From Enterococcus termitis (GTDB taxonomy: Bacteria; Bacillota; Bacilli; Lactobacillales; Enterococcaceae), in NCBI RefSeq assembly GCF_001730305.1, contig NZ_MIJY01000034.1, positions 248,001-312,000 on the forward strand: 64,000 nt of DNA, written 5' to 3'. Position 1 is the first letter of the stretch. Every line of letters starts with the position of its first letter. The notes beneath the pieces are model-generated. The model did no database searches, had not been told where the DNA came from, and was given only the letters and a program-made list of their open reading frames with translations. Positions 8,675-17,217 of the stretch are shown piece after piece. Position numbers and translations under genes: made by a program.

Positions 8675-10122
8675 ATTTCAAAAGATCTAGCTCTAAATAG
8701 AGCTAGACAGGTCGTAAATACATTTGTAGAAACGATCAATGATGTATTTCAATCCACTAGCTCTAAACAGAGCTAGACGTGAAGGAAACACCAACAGAAG
8801 AATCGAAAGAAATTTCAATCCACTAGCTCTAAACAGAGCTAGACTACAGCCACGATAACTATGCTCTAAAAATGATTGAATTTCAATCCACTAGCTCTAA
8901 ACAGAGCTAGACTGCATCTTTGAGTGATAGAGGTTCTGTAGAAATATTTCAATCCACTAGCTCTAAACAGAGCTAGACGATTTCATTGTGAAAGATTTTA
9001 TTCCAACAGTAGTTATTTCAATCCACTAGCTCTAAACAGAGCTAGACATGTATCTGGATCAATTAGCAAAGCGCAAATCCACTAGCTCTAAACAGAGCTA
9101 GACGAGTTCGCCCACAATATAGACAAACCCGAAGAAAAATTTCAATCCACTAGCTCTAAACAGAGCTAGACAGGTATCCATAAATATGGATACAATACGT
9201 TACGAGATTTCAATCCACTAGCTCTAAACAGAGCTAGACACGATTTATCCACCCCTAGTGATTTGCCAGTGGTTAATTTCAATCCACTAGCTCTAAACAG
9301 AGCTAGACTTAGAGACAGAAACAATAAGTGCTGTATTGATTGAATTTCAATCCACTAGCTCTAAACAGAGCTAGACTGTTAGTAAACCAACGCATCAAAG
9401 GATTATCTCCATTTCAATCCACTAGCTCTAAACAGAGCTAGACGATTATCGGTGGTGAGGTTGTACCAGTGGAGGGGATTTCAATCCACTAGCTCTAAAC
9501 AGAGCTAGACATAAATAACTAATTTCTTTGGTAAGCTGTGTAGCAATTTCAATCCACTAGCTCTAAACAGAGCTAGACAACCCTTATCTTTTTGACAAGG
9601 GTTCATGATTATTATTTCAATCCACTAGCTCTAAACAGAGCTAGACTTATCCTCATGAATTCATTTTCCCGCTCTTCAAAATATTTCAATCCACTAGCTC
9701 TAAACAAAGCTAGACCAATGCAAAGAGATGCTCAAGATGCAGCGTTTGCTATTTCAATCCACTAGCTCTAAACAGAGCTAGACCTGCATGTACACTTCAT
9801 TCTTAATTATCCAATTTTATTTCAATCCACTAGCTCTAAACAGAGCTAGACAGCCTCCCAAAGTTAACGATTTATAATTAACTAAATTTCAATCCACTAG
9901 CTCTAAACAGAGCTAGACATTGACCAGGCATGTGAGATCTTGCCGAAAAAGCATTTCAATCCACTAGCTCTAAACAGAGCTAGACTACCGTTGTTTGTAT
10001 AATTACATTTATTTCATTTTTTATTTCAATCCACTAGCTCTAAACAGAGCTAGACAAAATGCCCATTAGCTTGCCTTACTGTTTCTGGGATTTCAATCCA
10101 CTAGCTCTAAACAGAGCTAGAC
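8675..10122 (-). CRISPR. CRISPR array, 22 repeats and 21 spacers, type I-C-like repeat, no cas genes in window
   Basis: A 33-bp repeat recurs with spacers mostly 33-37 bases. Read on the minus strand it begins GTCTAGCTCT, has a perfect stem (CTAGCTCT-GTTT-AGAGCTAG) and ends GTGGATTGAAAT, an ending typical of type I-C repeats. Repeat starts (plus coordinates): 8675 (degenerate), 8746, 8812, 8880, 8946, 9015, 9071 (degenerate), 9139, 9207, 9276, 9344, 9411, 9478, 9546, 9614, 9683 (one substitution), 9751, 9819, 9886, 9953, 10023, 10090. The degenerate copy at the left end marks the trailer, so the leader and newest spacers are on the right. No cas gene occurs between the ATPase and nadE. Confidence 0.97.
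8845..8879 (-). other. CRISPR spacer matching the prophage endolysin gene
   Basis: This spacer equals window bases 49216-49250 at 31 of 35 positions in crRNA sense. Read on the plus strand it encodes YSHDNYALKMI, identical to the endolysin C-terminus, and all four differences are synonymous. It was probably acquired from a related phage. Confidence 0.9.
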
Positions 10123-10234
10123 CATGATTTTGACAAAAATACATTACATAATCATCGAAAATCACTTTAATAAAGAACATACATTAAAAAAAAATGAGAA
10201 AAACGCCTTTTACCAACGTCTTTTTGCTCTTTTT
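10123..10234 (-). promoter_or_regulatory. Probable CRISPR leader
   Basis: AT-rich, gene-free DNA directly upstream (minus strand) of the last perfect repeat. Leader position is inferred from the degenerate repeat at the opposite end. No clear -35/-10 pair was seen. Confidence 0.55.
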
Positions 10235-10284
10235 TTGGTGCGAATCCCCCAGTGTTTTCATGTGCACTTAGGGTTCGCACCAAA
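10235..10284 (-). terminator. Terminator of pncB-nadE
   Basis: Arms TTGGTGCGAATCCC (10235-10248) and GGGTTCGCACCAAA (10271-10284) form a long stem. On the minus strand it is followed by AAAAAAAGAG; on the plus strand the T-run precedes it, so termination strength toward the CRISPR side is uncertain. It begins 23 bases past the nadE stop. Confidence 0.55.
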
Positions 10285-10306
10285 CGAAAGAACTTTTAAT
10301 GGAGGA

Positions 10307-11134
10307 TTACTTCCAAAAATCATCAAAGATTGAAATGGGCATATGACGTTTATGCTGTGTCTTTTTATACCAGCCTTCAATCGTTTCACGAGCTTGTTCA
10401 GAAACTTCTTTTCCTTCAACATAATCATCAATATCATCATAGGTTACACCTAAAGCTACTTCGTCCGCCACAAGTGGTTTATCATCTTCAAGATCAGCTG
10501 TTGGTACCTTCAAATAAAGCGCAGAAGGAGCTCCAAGTTCTTTCAAAAGTGCTTTTCCTTGGCGTTTATTCAAACGAAATAACGGTAAAATATCTGCTCC
10601 GCCATCTCCATATTTCGTATAAAATCCAGTAATATTTTCAGCAGCATGGTCTGTCCCGATAACAGCACCTGCTTTTTCACCAGCAATTGCATATTGAACG
10701 ATCATACGTTGACGTGCCTTCATATTTCCCTTGTTGAAATCACTGATAACCACATCAGTCTCAAGCAAAGAAGCTACAGCTGCATCGATCGCTGGCTTGA
10801 TGTCCACACGTAAAGAAACATCTGGTTGAATAAAATCCAAGGCTTTTTTTGCATCTGCTTCATCTGCCTGCGCACCATAAGGCAAACGAACAGCGACAAA
10901 TTGATAGGCCTGGTCCTTTGTTTCAGCACGCATCTCTTCCATCGTAAGCTGAGCAAGTCTACCAGCTAAACTCGAATCTTGTCCGCCGCTAATACCTAAA
11001 ACCAACGTTTTTAAAAAGGGATGCTTATATAAGTAGCTTTTCATAAAGTCAATACTTTTACGAATTTCTTCCTGTGGATCGATTTGAGGTTTAACACCTA
11101 GTTCTTCAATAATAGCTTTTTGTAGTGACTCCAT
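10307..11134 (-). CDS. nadE: NH3-dependent NAD+ synthetase
   Basis: Makes NAD from nicotinic acid adenine dinucleotide, ATP and ammonia. The 275-aa single-domain form lacks a glutaminase domain. The ATP pyrophosphatase P-loop SGGQDS is at residues 49-54, and later signatures [26 protein letters not shown] and [10 protein letters not shown] are intact. Its position 15 bases after pncB gives a two-gene NAD salvage operon: PncB yields nicotinate mononucleotide, an adenylyltransferase elsewhere converts it, and NadE finishes NAD. Confidence 0.97.
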   Translation of the reverse strand: MESLQKAIIEELGVKPQIDPQEEIRKSIDFMKSYLYKHPFLKTLVLGISGGQDSSLAGRLAQLTMEEMRAETKDQAYQFVAVRLPYGAQADEADAKKALDFIQPDVSLRVDIKPAIDAAVASLLETDVVISDFNKGNMKARQRMIVQYAIAGEKAGAVIGTDHAAENITGFYTKYGDGGADILPLFRLNKRQGKALLKELGAPSALYLKVPTADLEDDKPLVADEVALGVTYDDIDDYVEGKEVSEQARETIEGWYKKTQHKRHMPISIFDDFWK

Positions 11135-11149
11135 AAAAAAACCTCCAAC

Positions 11150-12622
11150 TTATTTATTTTCAGTCAATGCTTTTACATCTACCCGCACTTTTTCAAGGAG
11201 ACGCATTTTGTGATTCCAGCACTCTGTAGATAGATCCACTGGATATTTTTGCGGGTTAAGATCGCGTTTATACTCTTCCCATAAAGAATCAAGATTTTCT
11301 TTAGCATAATGCTTGATCTCTTCCAAGCTGGGCAGTTCATACACGCGTTTCCCTTCAACAAAAATATCTTGTAATACAGCTCTAGCTTCAAAATCACGAA
11401 CTGTTTTGTTGATAAATGTATGCACTGGATGGAACATGTAAATCTCTTCTTGTTCACGAGGGTCCTCATCCCACAAGGTCACATAATCGCCTTCAGATTT
11501 TTTATCCGATTTACGCGTGATTCGCCACACTTGTTTTTTACCAGGAGTAGTTACTTTTTCAGCGTTACTGGAAAGCTTGATCGTGTCTTTCATCTGACCA
11601 TCCTTACCTTCGATCGAAACTAATTTAAAGACCGCTCCTAAAGCAGGCTGATCATAAGCGGTGATCAGCTTAGTCCCAACGCCCCAAACATCGATCTTCG
11701 CTTTTTGCATTTTTAAGCTTAAAATCGTGTTCTCATCTAAATCATTTGAGGCATAGATTTTAGCTTCATGAAAACCAGCTTCGTCCAGCTGTTCACGTAC
11801 ACGTTTAGAAATATACGCCATATCACCACTATCCAGACGAACACCAAGAAAATTGATGCTATCTCCCATCTCCTGGGCTACACGAATCGCACTCGGCACA
11901 CCGGATTTTAACGTGTCATACGTATCTACTAGAAAGACACAATCTTTGTGGGTTTTCGCATAGGCTGTGAAAGCCTCATAATCATTTCCATACGATTGTA
12001 CTAATGAATGAGCATGCGTTCCACTGACTGGTATCCCAAATATTTTACCTGCTCGAACATTGCTCGTGGCATCTGCTCCGCCGATCACCGCTGCACGAGT
12101 GCCCCAAATCGCAGCATCCAGCTCTTGTGCTCGACGAGTCCCAAATTCCATCAATGGATCATCACCAATCACAGACTTGATGCGCGCAGCTTTTGTTGCA
12201 ATCAGCGTTTGAAAATTCACCATATTCAACAAAGCCGTTTCAATCAACTGACACTGAGCCAGCGGACCTTCGACTTGGATCAACGGTTCATTATTAAAAA
12301 CTAAATCACCTTCTAAGGCAGAACGTACCGTACATTTAAACTCAAATTCTTTTAAATAGGTCAAAAAATCTTCTGGGTAATTTTCCACTTCTCTAAGGTA
12401 CGCAATATCTGTTTCAGTAAATCGTAAATTTTCTAAATAGTCGACTAACCGTTCCAACCCAGCAAAAATTGCATAACCATGGTTAAACGGCATTTCGCGA
12501 AAATAGCATTCAAAAACAGAATGCAAATCTGCACGTCCTAATTCCCAATAGGTTTGCATCATATTGATTTGATATAAATCTGTATGTAACGTTAAACTAT
12601 CATCTGCATAAACTCTTTTCAT
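11150..12622 (-). CDS. pncB: Nicotinate phosphoribosyltransferase
   Basis: First step of NAD salvage: nicotinate plus PRPP gives nicotinate mononucleotide, with ATP hydrolysis. The 490-aa protein begins with the family's TDLYQINMMQTYW motif. It carries the FGTRRAQ motif and GTHAHSLVQSYG, whose His is the phosphorylated residue in the family, followed by LVDTYDT and GVRLDSGD in the active site. Its length is usual for the long Firmicute type. It is the first gene of the pncB-nadE operon. Confidence 0.95.
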   Translation of the reverse strand: MKRVYADDSLTLHTDLYQINMMQTYWELGRADLHSVFECYFREMPFNHGYAIFAGLERLVDYLENLRFTETDIAYLREVENYPEDFLTYLKEFEFKCTVRSALEGDLVFNNEPLIQVEGPLAQCQLIETALLNMVNFQTLIATKAARIKSVIGDDPLMEFGTRRAQELDAAIWGTRAAVIGGADATSNVRAGKIFGIPVSGTHAHSLVQSYGNDYEAFTAYAKTHKDCVFLVDTYDTLKSGVPSAIRVAQEMGDSINFLGVRLDSGDMAYISKRVREQLDEAGFHEAKIYASNDLDENTILSLKMQKAKIDVWGVGTKLITAYDQPALGAVFKLVSIEGKDGQMKDTIKLSSNAEKVTTPGKKQVWRITRKSDKKSEGDYVTLWDEDPREQEEIYMFHPVHTFINKTVRDFEARAVLQDIFVEGKRVYELPSLEEIKHYAKENLDSLWEEYKRDLNPQKYPVDLSTECWNHKMRLLEKVRVDVKALTENK

Positions 12623-12663
12623 CTTACCATGCCATCCTTTACATTTTATCGAACTTATCCTTC

Positions 12664-12692
12664 ATTATAACAAAACTTCAATCTTTCAACTA
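12664..12692 (-). promoter_or_regulatory. Probable pncB-nadE promoter
   Basis: The minus strand has TAGTTG (12687-12692), 17 bases, then a perfect TATAAT (12664-12669), about 42 bases upstream of the pncB start. Confidence 0.55.
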
Positions 12693-12713
12693 AAAACTTG
12701 GTTCCTTTACTCT

Positions 12714-13121
12714 CTATACTTTCTTTTTAAAAATGAAAAACTTACTAAAGAAGTAATTTAGCACGATAACTACAACTTGCGTCACCATTTTTGCCCAAAA
12801 ATCTGAAATATGCAGCCATTCGATCATCACGACCATTAACGCCATATCGATCACAAACGATAAGATACGATACCAATAAAATAGGATCATCTCTTTGAAA
12901 AAGGCCAATAAATTTACATGCTGGCTGGCAAAAACAAAATATTTATTTGTAAAAAACGCAAACAAGACAGACAAAAACCAACCGATCGCATTACTGATTT
13001 TATAATCAATACCAAAAACATCTTTGCATATAAAGAAAACAGCGATGTTTACTACAGTAGTAGCTACACCAAATACTAAATAGGAAATCACTTCTTTATA
13101 TTTATGAAATAGTTCTTTCAA
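12714..13121 (-). CDS. GtrA-family membrane protein
   Basis: A 135-aa protein with four hydrophobic helices (about 10-32, 38-60, 72-98, 104-128). It shows typical GtrA features: an early YLVFGVATTVVN segment and the FTNKYFVF and NYFFSKFFIF motifs after helices 2 and 4. GtrA proteins are thought to move lipid-linked sugars across the membrane for cell-envelope glycosylation. No glycosyltransferase is adjacent, so its partner is unknown. Confidence 0.88.
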   Translation of the reverse strand: MKELFHKYKEVISYLVFGVATTVVNIAVFFICKDVFGIDYKISNAIGWFLSVLFAFFTNKYFVFASQHVNLLAFFKEMILFYWYRILSFVIDMALMVVMIEWLHISDFWAKMVTQVVVIVLNYFFSKFFIFKKKV

Positions 13122-13220
13122 TTTTCACGCTTCCTTTCATTCTGCTTATATTTTATCAAAGATAGAATAGAAAGCCTACTGATTTTCTGTTTTTCATCAT
13201 TAAGTTGCTTTAAAATCACA

Positions 13221-13268
13221 AAAAAGCACGAAAGTATTCTACGTAAACGTCAGACTTCAGTGCTTTTT
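13221..13268. terminator. Bidirectional-looking terminator
   Basis: The ends AAAAAAGCAC and GTGCTTTTTT pair around further partial complementarity (GAAAGT with ACTTC), giving T-runs on both strands. It lies just after the DUF1827 gene stop on the minus strand. Confidence 0.7.
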
Positions 13269-13274
13269 TGGTAT

Positions 13275-13631
13275 TTATTTGTCAGTAATCGTTTTTTGAA
13301 TCACAATAATATCTTTTCTAGGTGCACTAAACGAGTAACCCGCTTCGATCATTTTATTTTTCACTCCGATGTGCACCTCAACCTCTTCTCTTGTCGTATT
13401 CAACAGTTTTTTAATTACAAAATCAACCTCATTTTTCGTAATTTTTTTCTTTGTATTGATCATGATCACATCGACTTTATCATAGGCGTCAGCATAAACG
13501 ATCTGGGTTCGGTCAAGCGCATACAATTTAAAGAACTTAATGGCTTTTGATCCAAAAACAAATTTAGTAATGTTTGGATAAAAATACTCCAAGTTTAAAT
13601 TTTTATTGATAGGTGTTTCGATTAATTTCAT
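13275..13631 (-). CDS. DUF1827-like small cytoplasmic protein
   Basis: A 118-aa soluble protein beginning MKLIETPINKNLNLEYFYPNI, rich in beta/alpha pattern and lysine, with no signal peptide or membrane helix. It resembles the DUF1827 family of enterococci and streptococci, which has no known function. The assignment rests on general resemblance and size. It is a single-gene unit with its own terminator. Confidence 0.65.
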   Translation of the reverse strand: MKLIETPINKNLNLEYFYPNITKFVFGSKAIKFFKLYALDRTQIVYADAYDKVDVIMINTKKKITKNEVDFVIKKLLNTTREEVEVHIGVKNKMIEAGYSFSAPRKDIIVIQKTITDK

Positions 13632-13758
13632 CTGTATAGCTCCTTTTTAATGAATAATGTCTGTTTAACTTTACATAAATTTTACTCTTTCTCTTCTTAT
13701 TTGTAAATCACTGTTTTAGCGATTAGAAGAAAAAATATGTTAAGCTAGAGAAAAGTCT

Positions 13759-13789
13759 TGACCTTCACGTTAGGTAAAGGTTTATGCTT
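13759..13789 (+). promoter_or_regulatory. MerR-type promoter/operator of the TipA-like gene
   Basis: TTGACC (13759-13764) and TATGCT (13784-13789) are separated by 19 bases, the over-long spacer of MerR-controlled promoters. A dyad ACCTT...AAGGT (13762-13766 with 13778-13782) sits in the spacer. This predicts autoregulation by the following gene. Confidence 0.8.
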
Positions 13790-13809
13790 AATTCACAGGA
13801 GGGAAACAG

Positions 13810-14565
13810 ATGGAATATACAATCAAAAAAGTTGCTGAACTATCCGGAGTCAGCACACGAACACTACGCTATTATGACGAAATCGAATTATTGAAACCTG
13901 CGCGCATCAATTCTTCCGGTTATCGCTTATATGGTACAAAAGAAATCGATCAGCTTCAGCAAATTCTATTTTATCGTTCGTTAGATATGAAGTTAGAGGA
14001 TATCCAAAAATTGCTGAATGAGCCAGAATTTGATGCTCAAAAAGCTTTACAAACGCATTATCAGCAGCTTTTAGAAAAACGACAGTTGATCGATCATCTA
14101 ATCCTCACTGTAGAAAAAACGATTCGTTATCAAAAAGGAGAGACAACTATGACTGATCAAGAAAAATTTATTGGATTTAAACAAAAGAAATTACAAGAAA
14201 ATGAAGAACGCTACGGCAATGAAATTCGTGAAAAATACGGAAAGGAAGCTGTAGAAACATCTAACAAGCATTGGCTAAATTTGAGTGAAGCAGATTTAAA
14301 CAAAATGGACATTGCTGAAAAGGAACTGTTTGCAGCACTTAAACTAGTGATGGAAACGCAAGATTATCAATCACCAGAAGCTGAAACAGCCTTTTTAAAA
14401 CATAAAGAATGGTTGATGATCACCTCACCTAACTATTCTGCTGAAATGCATAAAGGTTTAGGACAAATGTACATTGGCGATGAACGTTTTGCTGCGTACT
14501 ACAATGACCGAGTTGGCAGCTCGGCGGCAGAGACATTAAATCAAATCATTCAGACATTTGCTTAA
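13810..14565 (+). CDS. MerR-family regulator with TipAS ligand-binding domain
   Basis: A transcription activator of the TipAL type. Residues 1-70 are the MerR winged helix (YTIKKVAELSGVSTRTLRYYDEIELL...GYRLYG); about 75-108 is the dimerising coiled coil. From about 114 to 251 is a TipAS-like all-helical domain with the conserved ending MYIGDERFAAYYND. In characterised TipA proteins this domain captures thiopeptides and other drugs. The gene stands alone on the plus strand behind a self-regulated MerR promoter, with GGAGG 8 bases before the ATG. No neighbouring drug pump is present, so the target is probably itself or elsewhere. Confidence 0.9.
   Translation: MEYTIKKVAELSGVSTRTLRYYDEIELLKPARINSSGYRLYGTKEIDQLQQILFYRSLDMKLEDIQKLLNEPEFDAQKALQTHYQQLLEKRQLIDHLILTVEKTIRYQKGETTMTDQEKFIGFKQKKLQENEERYGNEIREKYGKEAVETSNKHWLNLSEADLNKMDIAEKELFAALKLVMETQDYQSPEAETAFLKHKEWLMITSPNYSAEMHKGLGQMYIGDERFAAYYNDRVGSSAAETLNQIIQTFA
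14149..14565 (+). other. Internal translation start giving a TipAS-like short form
   Basis: Within the MerR gene an in-frame ATG at residue 114 follows AAAGGAG at a spacing of about 8 bases. The product would be the 138-aa ligand-binding domain alone, as known for Streptomyces TipAS, which is made from an internal start. Production here is inferred. Confidence 0.65.
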
Positions 14566-14707
14566 TAAGATCAAAAAAATGTTTGATTTCGAGAAATAGC
14601 AAGTCGTTGCTTTTGGCTCGTCGTTTCATCGGTGCACACTTTGACTGTAAGATCGTAGTCAATTCCAGTGCCTCTTGCAACATCACCATTTACGCTTTTT
14701 TATAAAC

Positions 14708-14885
14708 ATAAGAGGCTGGAACAGAAACGTTTAACCCCGAGAAATAAGCTGGAATTCACGAAAATTGTTCTTCAAATTTTTGTGAATTTCAGCTTATTTC
14801 CGAAGGGGTTGTTTCTGTTTCCGCCGTTTATTCGGATGTCAAGTGACTAGATTGTCACTCTTAGAGTTATGTCCCAGACTCTTAT
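14708..14885. repeat. Long imperfect inverted-repeat intergenic element
   Basis: Outer arms ATAAGAGGCTGG and CCAGACTCTTAT enclose further nested arms (GGAACAGAAAC with GTTTCTGTT, and AATAAGCTGGAATTCAC with GTGAATTTCAGCTTATT). It fills the gap between the convergent MerR and membrane-protein genes and probably acts as a two-way terminator. Shorter relatives with the CTGGRAC/GTCCCAG theme occur at 26610-26749, 34130-34235 and 36782-36817. The rest of 14566-14943 shows nothing else. Confidence 0.7.
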
Positions 14886-14943
14886 GTTTTACAATATCTA
14901 CTTGATCAAAGGTACCTACTTTCATCTCCACGTCTTAACTCGT

Positions 14944-16131
14944 TTAAATCGCATTTTCTTTTCGCTCAAATTTAAGTGATTTCAACATTTCAAGTGTTGT
15001 TTCAGCTGGTAAACCCAACTGATCCTCATCATAGATACTTAAACTGACCGTGCCATAATTTCCTTCCGACTCAAAATAATAGGCGATCATTTTGCCTTGT
15101 TCTGAATCTTCCTTTGCTTCTTCTCGATATTCGTCGATAAAGAACTCTTCATGAACCTTTTCTGTGCTCTTGTTTACAGAGGATTCTTCCCTTGTCTGAG
15201 CTGCAGCTTTTAAGTAATCGGTAAAACTAGCGTATGCTGATTTTTGAATCATACTGACATCCATAAAATAGGTATCACTGATAAACGATTGATAGGAATA
15301 GCCTTTCTCGTTATCGATTTTCATATAATAGCCTGCTTGATCATGCAGCTTTTTAGGGATCGTCAACTTGATCGTTTCATCTCCCCTAGAAATAGCAACA
15401 CTTTGAATCGTTGTTTTTTGTTCATTGATTTCCTCTTCAGCAGCTTCTTTCACTCTTTTTTCAAAAATTGTTGCATTCGTATCTGTCAGATAGGATTTTA
15501 CACCAAAATAGACGACAGTCCCTGCTAAGGCAATTCCGAGCAAGGTAAAGATCAACGTCCGAATTCTTCTTTTTCGACGTTTTGCCATAAAATTAGTATG
15601 TTTCAATACCTCTTTTTTATAGCTGTCAGAATGTGTGATTGATGTAATATCATAATAATAAAAGTGCAGCGGCTGTTCAAACCTGACTTTATCCGTGTCA
15701 TAATTGAACCCAACAAGCAATGTGAATTGACTGATTTTAGAGGGAAAATTACGAATATTCTTTTTGTTGAGCTTGATCAACTCTCCTTGACTATCCAAAA
15801 AATAATACGCTTGATTGTCTTCTTGCGGCGCACTTTCCTGCATCGCTGGAAAAGCCGCAGTAAGTTTTTCTGGAACTTCCTTAAAATAGGCTTCGAATGC
15901 GTCTTCTTTCAAAAAACGCAGTAAATATACTAAGACAGCTACCTCTCCAATAAATACAAGCAGCAGAAGTCCTCTAATCATAGCTGTCGAAACACCGATA
16001 CCTGTTACAGTCAGTAGCAGCACGGCGATTACTCCAAACATATACATTTGGTAGCTTCTTTGATAAAGCTGTTTGATCCCTGATTTATAATAGTCTAAAT
16101 CGTGATTGATTTTTTCATTTAAATTTTCCAT
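14944..16131 (-). CDS. Membrane protein of unknown function
   Basis: A 395-aa protein not recognised as any named family. Two hydrophobic helices lie near the N-terminus (about 30-50 and 53-72), followed by a cytoplasmic-looking domain. A third helix (about 192-212) comes after a run of basic residues (KRRKRRIR), then a largely hydrophilic C-terminal domain that should face outward. That domain has a GYYMKIDNEKGYSYQSF segment and ends LKSLKFERKENAI. It stands 29 bases from the HAD phosphatase gene and is probably co-transcribed with it. Confidence 0.75.
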   Translation of the reverse strand: MENLNEKINHDLDYYKSGIKQLYQRSYQMYMFGVIAVLLLTVTGIGVSTAMIRGLLLLVFIGEVAVLVYLLRFLKEDAFEAYFKEVPEKLTAAFPAMQESAPQEDNQAYYFLDSQGELIKLNKKNIRNFPSKISQFTLLVGFNYDTDKVRFEQPLHFYYYDITSITHSDSYKKEVLKHTNFMAKRRKRRIRTLIFTLLGIALAGTVVYFGVKSYLTDTNATIFEKRVKEAAEEEINEQKTTIQSVAISRGDETIKLTIPKKLHDQAGYYMKIDNEKGYSYQSFISDTYFMDVSMIQKSAYASFTDYLKAAAQTREESSVNKSTEKVHEEFFIDEYREEAKEDSEQGKMIAYYFESEGNYGTVSLSIYDEDQLGLPAETTLEMLKSLKFERKENAI

Positions 16132-16160
16132 TGAAACTCCTTTTAATCTATAGCTACATT

Positions 16161-17012
16161 TTAATTTATGATTTCAGCAAAAATAAAGTTGCCTACGCCT
16201 CCAGTAGCACTCTCACCGATAATTCGATCACATTGCGCTTTCACGCTATCCAATGCATTGCCTACGGCAACAGAAACATCCACGACTTCCAGCATCGCTA
16301 AGTCATTCTCACCATCTCCGATCCCATAACTAATGGCATCTGGAAAATCACTCATAAACTCTTTGATTGCATAGCCTTTGCTGCTCTTAGGATTGACTAC
16401 TTCTAAACAATGAGTAAAGGAAGAAAAAACATTGGTCGCGTCGCTGTTTAGCAATTCTCGTAACATCGCAGTTTCGGCATCGTCCGCTTCCATCAGCTCG
16501 ATTTTCATCACCTTCACTTCTGGATGCTCAGCTAAATAAGCAAGCGGATCTTCAACATGCAGACATTGTGTTTCAAAAAAATCTTCTTTGAAATCCATGA
16601 TCTGCTTGCCCAAGTCTCCCATTGGTTTAAATTTTTCTCTTAAAGCCTTGATATTACTTTGATATTGTTCAATCGGTTTTAAGACGATGCCTTCATTGAT
16701 ATGAAGATGATAAAAACTATTTCGTTTTTCTAAAATACCTATTACCTTTTCGCAATCCTTTAGAGATAAGCAATGATTATAAACAACCGGTTCACCCACA
16801 AATTTGTGACCACCACCGTTACTAAAAATCACATCACATTCACCTTCCATTTGCGTCATCAATTCTTCCAGCTGTGCGTATCCTCTGCCGCTAATAAATA
16901 CAAAATGATCCCCTTGATTTTGCAGGGCATAAATTGCATCAAAATTGACTTGCGGTACCTCATGTCCAATCTCTTGAAACGTTCCATCTATATCACAAAA
17001 AACAACATTCAT
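16161..17012 (-). CDS. HAD-superfamily (Cof/IIB type) phosphatase
   Basis: A 283-aa cytoplasmic hydrolase. Motif I is FCDIDGTF (residues 5-12, nucleophile Asp), motif II is FISGRGY, motif III Lys lies in the KSSKGYAI stretch, and motif IV is GIGDGENDLAML. The inserted cap fits the IIB group, whose members dephosphorylate sugar phosphates, nucleotides or cofactors; the substrate cannot be told from sequence. An extended -10 promoter lies upstream. Confidence 0.88.
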   Translation of the reverse strand: MNVVFCDIDGTFQEIGHEVPQVNFDAIYALQNQGDHFVFISGRGYAQLEELMTQMEGECDVIFSNGGGHKFVGEPVVYNHCLSLKDCEKVIGILEKRNSFYHLHINEGIVLKPIEQYQSNIKALREKFKPMGDLGKQIMDFKEDFFETQCLHVEDPLAYLAEHPEVKVMKIELMEADDAETAMLRELLNSDATNVFSSFTHCLEVVNPKSSKGYAIKEFMSDFPDAISYGIGDGENDLAMLEVVDVSVAVGNALDSVKAQCDRIIGESATGGVGNFIFAEIIN

Positions 17013-17085
17013 TGATTCTTCCCTCTTCCTAACAAATTAGCTTTTTTTTGGCAAGCTGAGCTCTTTTTTCATGACTCCTACATAA

Positions 17086-17094
17086 ATTATATCA
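17086..17094 (-). promoter_or_regulatory. Extended -10 promoter of the HAD phosphatase gene
   Basis: The minus strand reads TGATATAAT, a full TGn extension with a perfect -10, about 75 bases upstream of the start. No good -35 is seen. Confidence 0.55.
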
Positions 17095-17180
17095 TAAAGA
17101 AGTTGCTATTTTTCCTCTTTTTAGCTCTCACATTCTTGTTAAGCTGTACAAAAGATTTCCATTAAGTTTAATCTGCTCAT

Positions 17181-17217
17181 CAAAAAACCGTTACTCGACG
17201 AATCATCGCGTAACGGA
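17181..17217 (-). terminator. Terminator at the end of the YfhO-linked gene group
   Basis: Arms CCGTTACTCGA (17188-17198) and TCGCGTAACGG (17206-17216) pair with one mismatch. On the minus strand TTTTTTG follows. It directly follows the stop of the 17218-18768 gene. Confidence 0.85.

Noticed and set aside
9579-9613. Palindromic CRISPR spacer as a terminator or tracr-like element
   Set aside because: It has spacer length and position; the internal dyad (AACCCTTATC...GACAAGGGTT) was probably acquired from a phage terminator.
8709-10089. Possible matches of the other 20 spacers to the prophage in this window
   Set aside because: Compared by eye as peptides and as bases; no further match was found. 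One spacer (9377-9410) encodes a terminase-like GDNPLMRWFTN peptide on the minus strand, but no terminase is in the window. A proper search is needed.
10124-10333. 69-residue plus-strand frame after the CRISPR array
   Set aside because: Runs through the probable leader and the nadE terminator hairpin, with no ribosome site.
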